Source: Larkinella punicea (GTDB taxonomy: Bacteria; Bacteroidota; Bacteroidia; Cytophagales; Spirosomataceae). From it: a stretch of DNA of 64,000 bases. The stretch covers positions 62,001-126,000 of the forward strand of contig NZ_QOWE01000004.1 in the NCBI RefSeq assembly GCF_003334855.1, read 5' to 3'. Made by a program: the position numbers and the translations under genes. Below, in pieces: positions 19,021 to 29,015 of the stretch (position 1 is its first letter; each line of letters begins with the position of its first letter). The notes below the pieces were generated by a model. The model saw only the letters and a list, made by a program, of their open reading frames with translations, was not told the DNA's origin and made no database searches.

Positions 19021-22000
19021 ATGAATTGGATTCTTTACGGACTAGTACTCTGCCTGTCGTTTCCCGCCCTGGCGCAGCGGAGCATTACAATCTCCGATCT
19101 CCACACCGAAAACCTGACCAATCCCGAAGGCATCACCGGGTCGTCTCCCCGCCTGAGCTGGATTCTGACCAGCAATCAACGGAATCTGAAGCAGGATAAA
19201 TACCAGATTCTGGTCGCGTCGACGCTGGAAAAACTCAACCGGAACGAGGGGGATTTGTGGAATTCCGGGCTGGTGACCAGCGACCGTTCGCAGTGGGTTG
19301 CCTACGCAGGCCAGACGCTGACCAGTCGCCAGAACTGCTTCTGGAAGGTTAAAGTCCGGAGCAAAGACGGCGTCGAATCTAACTGGAGTTCTCCGGCGCG
19401 GTGGTCGATGGGCCTGCTGCAAACCGCCGACTGGACGGCGCAGTGGATTGGTCTGGAGCAAGCCTTTGAGTGGGATGCGCCCAAAGCCATCAACACCCGA
19501 CTGTCGGCCCGCTATTTCCGAAAACAGGCTACGCTTTCCAAACCCATCAAACAGGCCACGGCCTACATCAGTGGCCTGGGGCTGTATGAACTTTCGCTGA
19601 ACGGCCGAAAAGTGGGCGATGCCGTGCTGGCACCGGGGCCGACGGAATACGACAAACGGGTTTTGTATAACACCCTGGACGTCACGACCTACCTGCAATC
19701 GGGCGACAACGCGTTCGGGGTGACGCTCGGCAACGGCCGCTTTTTTGCCATGCGGGTCGGGCTACCCAAGGTGCCGGCTACCACCCACTACGGTTATCCG
19801 AAACTGCGGCTGCAGATCGAGGTGACATATACCGACGGAACGACCGAAACAATCGTGAGCGATAATACCTGGAAAGTGACCGCCGATGGCCCCATCCGGG
19901 CCAACAACGAATTTGACGGTGAAGAATACGACGCCACCCGTGAACTAACCGGCTGGGATCAAACGGGTTACAATACTGACAACTGGCTCACGGCGGCAAC
20001 CGTCAGTGCCCCGGCCAGTCGGCTCGAATCACAGACCAACCCGCCCATCCGCGTGATTGAAACCCTGACGCCGGTTTCGGTTCAGCAACCCGAACCGGGA
20101 AAATACGTTTTCGACCTGGGGCAGAACATGGTGGGCTGGGCCCGGCTGAAGGTGCAGGGCACCCGCGGAACGCAGGTAACGCTGCGGTTTGCCGAAAACA
20201 TCAAAAGCGATGGCACGCTGATGGTCGACAACCTGCGGTCGGCCGAAGCGAAGGACCTCTACACGCTGAAAGGCGGGGGCGAAGAAATCTGGGAGCCCCG
20301 GTTTACGTACCACGGTTTTCGCTACGTCGAAGTGAGCGGCTACCCCGGCACGCCAACCGCGCAATCGCTGGAGGGCCGGGTGGTGCACGACGACCTGCCC
20401 CAGACGGGAACGCTGACCACCTCGAACGACCTGCTGAACCGGATTTACAGCAATGCACTCTGGTCGGTTCGCGGCAATTACCGGGGCATTCCGACCGACT
20501 GCCCGCAGCGCGACGAACGGCAGGGCTGGCTGGGCGACCGGACAACGGTTTCGACCGGCGAAAGTTTCATGTATGGCAACCAGAGTCTGTATGCCAAGTG
20601 GCTGGACGACATCGAGAGTGCGCAGAAACCGGACGGCGGTGTTCCGGACATTGTGCCCAGCTACTGGAAATACGCAACGCCCAGCGTGACCTGGCCTTCA
20701 GCCTATGTAATGGTAGCCAACATGTTATATGAGCAATTCGGCGACGACGAACCAATTCGGAAGCACTATGCCTCCATGAAACGCTGGGTAACCTACCTCG
20801 AAAAATACAGCACCGATTATATTCAGCAGGCGGATGAATACGGCGACTGGGCCTTGCCGCCGGAGTCGATGTATCTGACCAAAACGGAAGATCCCACCCG
20901 CCGAACGGACGGTACGCTGATGAATACCGCCTATTATTTTTACGTACTGAAACTGATGGAGCGGTTTGCGGTGATGACCGGCAACGAAGCCGACCGGGCA
21001 GCTTTCAGCAGCCGTGCGGCCTTGGTTCGGACGGCTTTCAACCAGAAATTTCTGAATCCCCTTACGAATCAATACGACAACAATACCGTGACGGCCAACC
21101 TTGTGGCGCTGGCCTGCGGGCTGGTTCCCGACGAACGGCGGTCGGCGGTTTTCAACCAGATTACGGCGGTCATCGAAGGGCGATTCAACGGTCACATCAG
21201 CACCGGCGTCGTTGGAACCCAATGGCTGATGCGAACCCTGACGGCCAACGGACGCCCGGACCTGGCGATGCGGCTGGCGACCAATACCGCCTATCCAAGC
21301 TGGGGGTACATGGTGCAGAACGGCGCCACAACGACCTGGGAATTGTGGAACGGCAACAAGGCTCCGGCCTTCATGAATTCGGGCAACCACGTTATGCTGC
21401 TGGGCGATTTACCCATCTGGATGTACGAGAACCTGGCGGGCATCAAATCCGGGGAAGCCGGTTTCAAATCCATCGTGATGCGCCCCGTTCCATCGGGCGA
21501 TCTAAACCGGGTCAATTCAACGTTTGCGTCAGCTTACGGCACCATTGCCAGTGAATGGACCGTTACGAACCAGCAATTCCGCTGGAAAATAACCGTACCC
21601 GGCAACACAACGGCCCTGGTTTCGATTCCCGCCGACAATCTGGCGTCGGTTCGGGAGGGCAACCAACCGGCCGAAAACGCTACGGGGGTTACGTTCCTGC
21701 GAATGGAAGATGGTCGCGCCCTGTTTCAGGTGGGCTCCGGCTCGTATGATTTCCTGTCTGCCCCCGGCAGTTCTGAAAACCGGCCACCCGTAGCGCCCGG
21801 TTTTAGCCCGCCTTCCGGCATCGTCAGCAAATCGTATACCTACACGGTTCCGGCGTTCACCGATCCTGAAGGCGGAACCGTGACCCACGCCATCAGCGGC
21901 ACCATTGCCGGCCTGAACTTCAACCCCACGACGCGGCTCTTGAGCGGAACGCCCACCACGGCGGGTACGTATCCCCTCGTGATCGAAGCGACCGACACCG

Positions 22001-24471
22001 AAGGAGCTTCTACCACGGCCACGATGTCGATCGTAATTCATAACAACCTGAATATCTACGATGGTTATCTGGATAAAGTCCGCTGCGACAGCATTACGGG
22101 TTGGGCCTGGAACCGGGATCGGCCCAATTATGCGGTAACGATCGAGTTTCTGGAAGGGCCGACGGTGGAAACCGCCAGTCTTGTAGGAACGGTCGTAGCC
22201 GATGTTTTCCGGCAGGATCTGAAAACCGCCGGAAAAGGAAATGGCGCACACGGGTACCGGTTCAAGGTTCCGGAGAGTTTGAAAGATAACCAAACACACA
22301 CGATCTGGGGCCGGGCCGAGGGCATCTACACCCTGAAATGGTCGCCCAAAACCCTGACGTGTGAAGGCACAGAAACACCCCCGCCCGCTAACATGCCGCC
22401 GGTTGCACCGACGATCGCTTCGCTGGAACTGACCAACGGGCAGTCGTTTTCAACCACGCTGGCTCCTTTTACCGACGCTGACAGCGACCCGCTGACCTAC
22501 AGCCTGACAGGTTCGGTGCCGGGGCTGGGATTCAATACGACTACCCGGATTTTGAGTGGTACGCCCACGACCAGCGGAACGTTCAGTTTGACGTATTCGG
22601 CCAACGACGGAACCGCATCGGTCGCGACAACGGTCAACGTGGTTGTCGCTAGTCCGCCAGCCGTAAATCAGCCGCCGGTGGCCCCATCGCCCATTTCGGT
22701 TTCGGCTACGATTGGACAACTCTATACCACCACGCTGGCCCCGTTTACAGACCCCGAAAACGGCGCATTGACGTATACCCTGTCGGGAACTGTACCGGGT
22801 TTGGGATTCAATGCTTCTACCCGGGTGTTGAGCGGTACGCCCACCACTGCCGGGACGTTTAACCTGACCTATACCGCAACGGACGCCCAAAATCTGGATG
22901 AACAAGTCGATGTCACGGTCACGGTTTCGAACACGGCGACCGCTCCTGCGTTGAGTCTGGCGGGCTACGACGGCTATCTATCGACGGTCAACTGCGATAT
23001 TTTTTCGGGCTGGGTATGGCACCGGGACAAACCCAATCTGCCGCTTACGGTCGAGTTTCTGGACGGCCCAACGCTCGAAACCGCCCGGTTCGTTGACAAA
23101 ATGGTGGCGGAAACCTTTCGGCAGGATTTAAAAAATGCCGGAAAAGGAAACGGGAATCACGGGTATGTCTTCATGGTTCCCCAAAGTCTGAAAGACAATC
23201 AGGCCCACAAAATCTGGGCGCGGGTGGAAGGTTCGGCCTATGTGTTACGGCTGTCTCCCAAATCCTTGACCTGTGAGAGCACCACCACACCCCCACCCCC
23301 AACCAACCAGCCCCCCGTCGCACCTTCCATCGCGACGCTGGCGGCCACCGTGGGACAAGGGTTCACCACCACGCTGGCTCCCTTTACCGACGCCGACAAC
23401 AACCCGCTGACCTATAGTGCTGCGGGAACGATTCCCGGCCTTACGTTCAATGCCTCAACCCGCATCCTGAACGGAACGCCAACCCAGGCCGGTTCTTTCA
23501 GTCTGACATATTCGGCCAATGACGGAACGGTTACGGTTCCGATGACGGTTCGCATAACGGTTAGCAATGCAGCGCCGGCAAACCGTGCTCCGGTTGCGCC
23601 TTCGATTACCCCCCTGACGGCCACGATTGGACAGGCTTTCACGACGACGCTGGCGGCCTTCTCCGATCCCGAAAATGGGTCGTTGTCCTACGCCGTGACG
23701 GGTTTGCCGGCCTGGCTCGGTTTCAATCCCGGCACCCGCGTCCTGAGTGGTACTCCCAACGCCACCGGAACCCACACGCTGACTTACTCGGCGACAGATA
23801 ATAAAAATGCCAAAACCAATCTTACCGTGACGTTAACGGTCAATCCGGCTCCGGTTACCGGCAACTTCGAAGGGTATCTGGATGTGGTCAACTGCTCGAC
23901 GTTCTCCGGCTGGATCTGGAACCGGGACCGGCCCAATGCCGTCGTCACGATTGATTTTCTGGAAGGCAGCTCGCTCGCAACGGCGCAGGTTTCCGGAACG
24001 GTTTCGGCCGATATCTTCCGGCAGGATTTAAAGAATGCCGGGAAAGGAAACGGCATTCACGGCTACGCGTTTACCGTACCGCAGAACCTGAAAAACAACC
24101 AGACCCGCACCATCTGGGGCCGGGTGCAGGGCGGTAGTTACATTCTGATCTGGTCGCCCAAAACCATCAACTGTGCTCCCGGCCAACGGATTGGAGCGGG
24201 AGCCGACAGCGAATCGCTTTCGGGATTGTCCCTGACGCCCAACCCCACCACCGGACGGGTAACGGCCCGCTTCCAGTTGGCCGAAAATGAAAAAGCCCGG
24301 CTGAGTGTGACGGATTTATACGGCCGAACGCTGCACCAGCAGGACGTGTTGGGAACCGGGCAGCCCCAGGAAGAAACCGTCGACCTCAGTCAAAACGCAG
24401 TCGGCATGCATTTTATTCACCTCAAAACCGATCAGAAAACGCTGAGCGGCCGGGTGCTTTTACACCGGTAA
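19021..24471 (+). CDS. Exported GH78 alpha-L-rhamnosidase with repeats and T9SS domain
   Basis: An 1816-residue secreted enzyme predicted to remove terminal alpha-L-rhamnose from plant or microbial glycans. After a signal peptide (residues 1-18, ending ALAQ) come the rhamnosidase N-terminal beta domains, then the (alpha/alpha)6 catalytic domain with the GH78 signature DCPQRDERQGWLGD near residue 494, holding the acidic residues of the active site. From about 920 the protein is modular: five putative-Ig (NRPPVAPxI...LSGTPTTAGT) repeats interleaved with three copies (about 1011-1117, 1317-1418, 1614-1719) of a GYLDxVxC...GWxWxRDxPN domain I cannot name. A type IX secretion sorting domain ends it (about 1734-1816, LSLTPNPTTGRV...). 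It is probably cell-surface attached or released. Confidence 0.92.
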   Translation: MNWILYGLVLCLSFPALAQRSITISDLHTENLTNPEGITGSSPRLSWILTSNQRNLKQDKYQILVASTLEKLNRNEGDLWNSGLVTSDRSQWVAYAGQTLTSRQNCFWKVKVRSKDGVESNWSSPARWSMGLLQTADWTAQWIGLEQAFEWDAPKAINTRLSARYFRKQATLSKPIKQATAYISGLGLYELSLNGRKVGDAVLAPGPTEYDKRVLYNTLDVTTYLQSGDNAFGVTLGNGRFFAMRVGLPKVPATTHYGYPKLRLQIEVTYTDGTTETIVSDNTWKVTADGPIRANNEFDGEEYDATRELTGWDQTGYNTDNWLTAATVSAPASRLESQTNPPIRVIETLTPVSVQQPEPGKYVFDLGQNMVGWARLKVQGTRGTQVTLRFAENIKSDGTLMVDNLRSAEAKDLYTLKGGGEEIWEPRFTYHGFRYVEVSGYPGTPTAQSLEGRVVHDDLPQTGTLTTSNDLLNRIYSNALWSVRGNYRGIPTDCPQRDERQGWLGDRTTVSTGESFMYGNQSLYAKWLDDIESAQKPDGGVPDIVPSYWKYATPSVTWPSAYVMVANMLYEQFGDDEPIRKHYASMKRWVTYLEKYSTDYIQQADEYGDWALPPESMYLTKTEDPTRRTDGTLMNTAYYFYVLKLMERFAVMTGNEADRAAFSSRAALVRTAFNQKFLNPLTNQYDNNTVTANLVALACGLVPDERRSAVFNQITAVIEGRFNGHISTGVVGTQWLMRTLTANGRPDLAMRLATNTAYPSWGYMVQNGATTTWELWNGNKAPAFMNSGNHVMLLGDLPIWMYENLAGIKSGEAGFKSIVMRPVPSGDLNRVNSTFASAYGTIASEWTVTNQQFRWKITVPGNTTALVSIPADNLASVREGNQPAENATGVTFLRMEDGRALFQVGSGSYDFLSAPGSSENRPPVAPGFSPPSGIVSKSYTYTVPAFTDPEGGTVTHAISGTIAGLNFNPTTRLLSGTPTTAGTYPLVIEATDTEGASTTATMSIVIHNNLNIYDGYLDKVRCDSITGWAWNRDRPNYAVTIEFLEGPTVETASLVGTVVADVFRQDLKTAGKGNGAHGYRFKVPESLKDNQTHTIWGRAEGIYTLKWSPKTLTCEGTETPPPANMPPVAPTIASLELTNGQSFSTTLAPFTDADSDPLTYSLTGSVPGLGFNTTTRILSGTPTTSGTFSLTYSANDGTASVATTVNVVVASPPAVNQPPVAPSPISVSATIGQLYTTTLAPFTDPENGALTYTLSGTVPGLGFNASTRVLSGTPTTAGTFNLTYTATDAQNLDEQVDVTVTVSNTATAPALSLAGYDGYLSTVNCDIFSGWVWHRDKPNLPLTVEFLDGPTLETARFVDKMVAETFRQDLKNAGKGNGNHGYVFMVPQSLKDNQAHKIWARVEGSAYVLRLSPKSLTCESTTTPPPPTNQPPVAPSIATLAATVGQGFTTTLAPFTDADNNPLTYSAAGTIPGLTFNASTRILNGTPTQAGSFSLTYSANDGTVTVPMTVRITVSNAAPANRAPVAPSITPLTATIGQAFTTTLAAFSDPENGSLSYAVTGLPAWLGFNPGTRVLSGTPNATGTHTLTYSATDNKNAKTNLTVTLTVNPAPVTGNFEGYLDVVNCSTFSGWIWNRDRPNAVVTIDFLEGSSLATAQVSGTVSADIFRQDLKNAGKGNGIHGYAFTVPQNLKNNQTRTIWGRVQGGSYILIWSPKTINCAPGQRIGAGADSESLSGLSLTPNPTTGRVTARFQLAENEKARLSVTDLYGRTLHQQDVLGTGQPQEETVDLSQNAVGMHFIHLKTDQKTLSGRVLLHR

Positions 24472-24666
24472 GGCCTTGGAACCGGCTTGTCCAATCGACA
24501 CGCCGGTTCCGGGTTCCGTATCGTCATCGTCGGGTTCGAGCGTATCGGTTTCGTCTTCCTGGGGCGCGTCGGCGGGATTCATCAGCTCGGGTTTCATTTC
24601 CAGGCCAATGGCGTCCCGGTGGATTTCTTCGTCGGTTTTCGGCAGTGCGGAATCCTGATTGTTCAT
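24460..24666 (-). CDS. Small acidic protein, function unknown
   Basis: A 68-residue acidic protein with no membrane span (MNNQDSALPKTDEEIHRDA at the start, an EDETDTLEPDDDDTEP stretch in the middle). It overlaps the end of the GH78 gene tail-to-tail by 12 bases. I recall similar short PKTDEEIHRDAIG proteins in Spirosoma-like genomes but cannot verify this here. It is low-complexity and probably disordered. It is kept as a gene because the start, length and gap to the next gene fit. The function is not known. Confidence 0.55.
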   Translation of the reverse strand: MNNQDSALPKTDEEIHRDAIGLEMKPELMNPADAPQEDETDTLEPDDDDTEPGTGVSIGQAGSKALPV

Positions 24667-24836
24667 GGGGTCAGATTGTCGTGATTGTTCAGGAAGTAAC
24701 CCTGCCCCGCCCGGAATGTTTGCGCGTCTTTCTCCGGCAGCGCATTTCCTGTCCGGTCAATCCCGTTTTGAAACGAATCGTTGCGGAAAAACCGTGCTTC
24801 ATAAAACCACAGTGCGTCGGCGTTCGTTATATATGC

Positions 24837-25772
24837 ATGAAGTTATTTTTGCGCGTCCTCCGTTGGACTTTACTCATCATCGTTATCGTATGTGCCGGCT
24901 TATTAACCGCAGCCCATTGGGTCGAATCGCGGGACAGTGACGAAGAACTGGCCGAAACTTTCCGCAATAACCCCGTTCAGACCGAGGTGCATCGGTACAA
25001 AATCAGAGACCGAACCATTCGCTATCTGGAAACCGAAGAGGCCGGTCAGGACACCCTGCCCGTTGTTCTTTTCGTTCATGGGGCACCCAGTTCGCTGTCT
25101 TTTTTCAAGAAATTTTTCAAAGATACGACCCTGCTCAACCGCGCCCACCTGGTAGCAGTCGACCGGCCGGGCTACGGGTATTCCGATTTTGGCCGGGTCG
25201 AAACGTCAATCGTCAAACAGGCACAACTGCTTCAGCCACTGATTGACCGGTACCGGAGAGCGTCGTTTCTGATGCTGGTGGGGTCGTCCTACGGCGGTTC
25301 GGTGGCCGCACGGCTGGCGATGAACAATCCCGATTTAGTCGATCAGGTGGTGTTTGTATCTTCCGCCCTGGGGCCGGGGCTGGAGCGCACTTATCCTATC
25401 AGTCATTTCATCGACAAACCGCCTTTGCGCTGGCTCATTCCCCCGCTCCTGCGGCTGGCCAACGACGAGAAACTGGCCCACCGCAAAGCATTGACCGAAA
25501 TTCTGCCCGACTGGTCGAAAATCAAAGCCGGGGTGACGTTTCTGCACGGTCAGCGCGACGAACTGGTGTATCCGACCAACGTCTCATTTGGGCGTTCCCA
25601 CCTCGTCAATGCACCCTCCAAGGAATTTCTGTTGCCCGAAAACCGCCACGACATCGTGTTCAACAAACGGGAGTATATGACCGAAATTATTGTCAATATT
25701 CTGACGACCTACGCCCATTCGATCAAACCGGAAAAAGAACAAGCGAAAGAGTACATGACGGCCAACCCCTGA
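24837..25772 (+). CDS. Membrane-anchored alpha/beta hydrolase
   Basis: A 311-residue alpha/beta hydrolase anchored by an N-terminal transmembrane helix (about residues 6-26). HGAPSS (81-86) is the oxyanion region, DRPGYGYSD (109-117) the conserved loop, GSSYGG the nucleophile elbow (Ser151), and a late ENRHDIVF supplies the histidine. The ATG at 24837 is chosen because the 64 codons upstream in frame look non-coding and the anchor begins here. The GH130 gene starts one base after its stop, so the two are one operon. The catalytic part probably faces the periplasm. The substrate is unknown; it could be a sugar or lipid ester given the neighbour. Confidence 0.85.
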   Translation: MKLFLRVLRWTLLIIVIVCAGLLTAAHWVESRDSDEELAETFRNNPVQTEVHRYKIRDRTIRYLETEEAGQDTLPVVLFVHGAPSSLSFFKKFFKDTTLLNRAHLVAVDRPGYGYSDFGRVETSIVKQAQLLQPLIDRYRRASFLMLVGSSYGGSVAARLAMNNPDLVDQVVFVSSALGPGLERTYPISHFIDKPPLRWLIPPLLRLANDEKLAHRKALTEILPDWSKIKAGVTFLHGQRDELVYPTNVSFGRSHLVNAPSKEFLLPENRHDIVFNKREYMTEIIVNILTTYAHSIKPEKEQAKEYMTANP

Positions 25773-25773
25773 G

Positions 25774-26802
25774 ATGAAAAGCTATCAACTCCGCCGGTTG
25801 TCGGACCAACCCATTCTGACGGCCGCTGATGTCAAACCGTCACATCCGCAGTTTCGGGTGATGGGTGCCTTTAATCCGGCGGCCTGTCGGTTTGGCGATG
25901 AAATCCTGTTGCTGCTGCGCGTGGCCGAAGCCGTCGACCCCAAACCGGGTTTCATTCAGGTGCCGGTGGTTCAGCAACAGGCGGGGCTTTTTCAACTGGT
26001 TGTCAAAACCTTTCCCGAACCGGAAGGCGATTACGATCCGCGCGTCGTTCAAATCGGCGATCAGGCCTACCTGACCTCACTGAGTCATTTACGACTGGCC
26101 CGGAGCCGCGACGGCATTCAGTTTACGGTGGATGAGAAACCGTTTATTTTTCCGGAACGGGCCGACGAATCGTTCGGAGTCGAAGACGCCCGGATCACGT
26201 TTCTGGACGGCCAGTACTGGATTACCTACACGGCGGTTTCGGAAAACGGCCCCGGTGTGGGCCTGATTCTGACCAACGATTTCGTAACCTTCGAACGGAA
26301 AGGCATGATCATTCCGCCCCCGAACAAGGACGCGTGCCTGTTTCCGCAGAAGATCGACGGTTTTTATTACCTGCTACACCGCCCGATGGTTTCGGACATC
26401 GGAAAACCGTCGGTCTGGCTGGCGCGGTCGCCGGACGGTGTCCATTGGGGCGACCACCGGTTTTTGTTCGGAGCCGCCGGAACGCCCTGGGAACACCTTA
26501 AGATCGGGGCCGGTCCCGAACCCCTGCTCACCGACGAAGGCTGGCTGGTTTGCTACCACGGTGCCAGCGTCGACCACGCTTATTCCCTCTCCCTGGCCCT
26601 CCTCGACCGCGACGACCCCACCCGCGTTCTCGACCGTTCGACCAGCCCCTTGATGGTGCCGGAATTGGAATGGGAGAAAACCGGTTTTTTCCCGAATGTC
26701 GTGTTCACCAACGGCTGGGTCCGGATGCCCGACGGCCGGATTCTGGTGTATTACGGTGCAGCCGATTATTGCGTGGGCGTGGCGGAACTGGTCGCTGATT
26801 AG
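25774..26802 (+). CDS. GH130 family glycosidase/phosphorylase
   Basis: A 342-residue protein of glycoside hydrolase family 130, five-bladed propeller enzymes that phosphorolyse or hydrolyse beta-mannosides. Visible patterns are RVMGAFNPAAC near residue 29, LLLRVAE, VEDARIT (about 131), a YxxYTAVSENGPGVGL strand and the KDACLFP and LHRPM segments typical of the family. No signal peptide, so cytoplasmic. It is translationally linked to the hydrolase gene upstream (1-base gap) and overlaps the MFS gene tail-to-tail by 4 bases. The exact linkage specificity cannot be read from the sequence. Confidence 0.88.
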   Translation: MKSYQLRRLSDQPILTAADVKPSHPQFRVMGAFNPAACRFGDEILLLLRVAEAVDPKPGFIQVPVVQQQAGLFQLVVKTFPEPEGDYDPRVVQIGDQAYLTSLSHLRLARSRDGIQFTVDEKPFIFPERADESFGVEDARITFLDGQYWITYTAVSENGPGVGLILTNDFVTFERKGMIIPPPNKDACLFPQKIDGFYYLLHRPMVSDIGKPSVWLARSPDGVHWGDHRFLFGAAGTPWEHLKIGAGPEPLLTDEGWLVCYHGASVDHAYSLSLALLDRDDPTRVLDRSTSPLMVPELEWEKTGFFPNVVFTNGWVRMPDGRILVYYGAADYCVGVAELVAD

Positions 26803-28082
26803 CGGGTTGGCACCGGTTGCCCGCCCACTACGGACGAGCCTTTTGCCGCTTCAGCCGCCTGTTTTTTCACAACATACTGGTTGATGACATACATCATCAC
26901 AATCGTCACCACCATCGTTACAGCCACGATGTAGCCCAGCAAATCGTACCGTCCCAACGAACCATCCTTGCCCTGCACCACGATCAGCCCGGCAATCAGC
27001 GAGGCAATACCGCCCGAAATTTGCTGCACCGATGAGTTGATGCCCATGTAGGCCCCGCGATCCTGCGGGTCGGGAATGCCCGAAACCAAGGCCGACGACG
27101 AAACCATCCGGGCCGAAATCCCGGCAAACAGCAGCACGTTGATGACCATGATCTGCCAGAGGGGTGTTATGCCCAGGTTGCAATAGACGATGACGACCAC
27201 CATTCCCCAGAGCGACGCGTACGTAAACAGGGGAAACTTGCCGATTTTGTCACTCAGCCGTCCCGCAAACGGGCCGATGATCATGGCTGAAATCCCGGTG
27301 ACCATGTAGATCAGCGGTAGGTCGGTTTGCGGAATGCCCAGGTTATGAATGGCGAAGGCACTCCCGAACGGCATGAGCATAAAACCACCCGTGGCCAGAA
27401 GCGCCGTGCTGGCAAAACCGCGCAGGTAACTCGAACGGGAAACCGTATGCTGCAAATGCTGGAACGGATTCCGCTCCGATTTGAGTTTCAGGTGGGCGGT
27501 GATCGGTTTCATATAAACGACAATTGCCAGCCCGGCCACCACACTAACGCCCACGATCAGCAGGAAAGGCGAATGCCAGCCCAGCGTATTGGCCAGATAC
27601 AAGCCCACCGGAATGCCCAGCACCTGACTGGCCGCAAACGCCGATTGCACGACGCCCATCACCCGGCCCCGCATCTGAAAGGAAAACAGATCGGTGATGA
27701 TCGCAAACCCAATGGAGCCGATGACACCCCCGAAAATTCCGGTGACGATGCGGGCCATGAGCAGAAAATGGTAGTCCGGGGCAATCCCGCACAGGAGCGT
27801 ACCCAAAACAAACCCGGTGTAAAAGAAGAGCAGCAGTTTTTTTCGGTCGTAGCGGTCGGCAAACCCGGCGGTCAGCAAACCGGCAATCCCGGCACTGAAG
27901 GCATAGGCCGACACCACCCAACCGAACTGGGCAGTCGTAATGTTCAATTCCATCATTAGTTGGGCTCCCAGGGGCGAGAGCACCATAAAGTCCAGAATCA
28001 CCGTAAACTGAATGAAAGCCAGCATCGCAATGATGGCTTTTTCGTAGGTTGTAAAGGCGGTTTTTGCTTCCGTGTTTTGCAT
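26799..28082 (-). CDS. MFS transporter, DHA1-like drug/metabolite exporter
   Basis: A 427-residue major facilitator with about 12 transmembrane helices. The loop 2-3 signature is present as GFADRYDRKKLL, and the segment FQFTVILDFMVLSPLG at the N-terminus is typical of Bacteroidota DHA1 (Bcr/CflA or sugar-efflux-like) members. A charged C-terminal tail follows helix 12. It is located 37 bases downstream of a TetR gene on the same strand, and a palindromic operator lies before that gene, so repression by the TetR protein and induction by the exported compound are likely. The substrate is unknown. Confidence 0.9.
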   Translation of the reverse strand: MQNTEAKTAFTTYEKAIIAMLAFIQFTVILDFMVLSPLGAQLMMELNITTAQFGWVVSAYAFSAGIAGLLTAGFADRYDRKKLLLFFYTGFVLGTLLCGIAPDYHFLLMARIVTGIFGGVIGSIGFAIITDLFSFQMRGRVMGVVQSAFAASQVLGIPVGLYLANTLGWHSPFLLIVGVSVVAGLAIVVYMKPITAHLKLKSERNPFQHLQHTVSRSSYLRGFASTALLATGGFMLMPFGSAFAIHNLGIPQTDLPLIYMVTGISAMIIGPFAGRLSDKIGKFPLFTYASLWGMVVVIVYCNLGITPLWQIMVINVLLFAGISARMVSSSALVSGIPDPQDRGAYMGINSSVQQISGGIASLIAGLIVVQGKDGSLGRYDLLGYIVAVTMVVTIVMMYVINQYVVKKQAAEAAKGSSVVGGQPVPTR

Positions 28083-28119
28083 AAAAAGTTGGTATTCGTT
28101 ATCAATGGGTGGTTTTGAC

Positions 28120-28713
28120 TCAGGGTTTCAGGGCTTTCAACACCAGCTCAAGGGTTTGATCAATCAGGGCTTCGTCGAGCACAAAGTGCGTTGTTTCCGG
28201 CATACCCTGACTCGACATATGAAATTTGAGTAATTGATACAAAGGCGCAAATGCAATAGACCAATACACCTCAACCGGTAACTTGACCAATTCATTCCGC
28301 CGAATCGCATTCTTTACAAACGTACCCATGGCCGCAATGAAGGGGTTGTTGGCATCCCGAATAAACTTCTCGTGAAACGGCGAATGCCGCATCTGCTCCA
28401 TAAAATGCATCCGCATCGGATGTTGCAAACAATAGGTAATGCGGTTTTTCCACTGCACCCGTAACCCTTCTTCAAAAGGCATGTCGGGATCAAAACCGTT
28501 CAGCGTGATGTCGCTCATCCGCGTTGATTCTTCGAAGTAAATCTGCCGGATCAAATCTTCCCGGTCCTGGAAGTAGATGTAGATCGTAGCCGGCGAAACC
28601 CCCGCAGCTTTTGCCAGTTTCTGCATGCTCAGGCCGTCGAATCCCTCCCGCACAATCATCTCGATGGCTTTCTCACGGATGGTCCGCTCTTTCGTTTCGT
28701 CTCGTAATCGCAT
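28120..28713 (-). CDS. TetR/AcrR family transcriptional repressor
   Basis: A 197-residue TetR-type regulator. The N-terminal helix-turn-helix (IREKAIEMIVREGFDGLS, then LAKAAGVSPATIYIYF) occupies residues 12-55 and matches the family well; the C-terminal ligand domain is divergent, as usual. It lies directly upstream of the MFS gene in the same transcription unit. A 22-base palindrome centred on GAACGTTC lies 13 bases before its ATG, the expected place for autoregulation. It probably senses a compound that the MFS protein exports. Confidence 0.92.
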   Translation of the reverse strand: MRLRDETKERTIREKAIEMIVREGFDGLSMQKLAKAAGVSPATIYIYFQDREDLIRQIYFEESTRMSDITLNGFDPDMPFEEGLRVQWKNRITYCLQHPMRMHFMEQMRHSPFHEKFIRDANNPFIAAMGTFVKNAIRRNELVKLPVEVYWSIAFAPLYQLLKFHMSSQGMPETTHFVLDEALIDQTLELVLKALKP

Positions 28714-28725
28714 AATGGACCCAAA

Positions 28726-28747
28726 AATAAACGAACGTTCTTTTATT
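28726..28747. promoter_or_regulatory. Probable TetR operator
   Basis: A 22-base inverted repeat, AATAAACGAAC paired with GTTCTTTTATT (10 of 11 positions), with GAACGTTC at its centre. It sits 13 bases before the TetR start codon and would overlap the promoter or transcript start of the TetR-MFS unit. Confidence 0.7.
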
Positions 28748-28819
28748 TAAAATAGATTGGCTTTTTTTATCTTCCCTTGAGTGGAATCCGAATGCCCGAC
28801 TTATAACCCCATCCAAAAA

Positions 28820-29015
28820 AAAGCCCAACGGGCTGCAATCATTAGCCCCGGATGCAATCCGGGGGAACCAGAACGAACCGAATCGTACCAACCCTGAAAG
28901 GGTTGAATCCAGGTCGGGTATTCGTATTGAACCCTTTCAGGGTTCGGGCGTCGTGTATATGTTCTCCCTACCCCGGATTACATCCGGGGCTAATGATGGA
29001 AGCCCGGTGGGCTTT
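28820..29015. repeat. Nested long palindrome with a third partial copy downstream
   Basis: Outer arms of about 44 bases (28821-28864 and 28971-29014) share AGCCC..CGGGCT and ATTAGCCCCGGATG. An inner pair (about 28890-28909 and 28926-28945) reads ACCCTGAAAGGGTT against AACCCTTTCAGGGT. Each arm also has internal palindromes (CCCCGGATGCAATCCGGGG, AGCCCAACGGGCT). A further direct copy of the right arm, more degenerate, lies at about 29045-29091 and includes the same GGGCTTTTCTGGA tail. It fills most of the 475-base gap between the TetR and S9 peptidase genes. No gene is seen inside. Confidence 0.85.

Noticed and set aside
21780-23860. Regular repeats that could suggest a CRISPR-like or satellite array
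   Set aside because: The periodicity is codon-phased and encodes Ig-like and GYLD domains of the GH78 protein; the units are about 300 bases and diverged.
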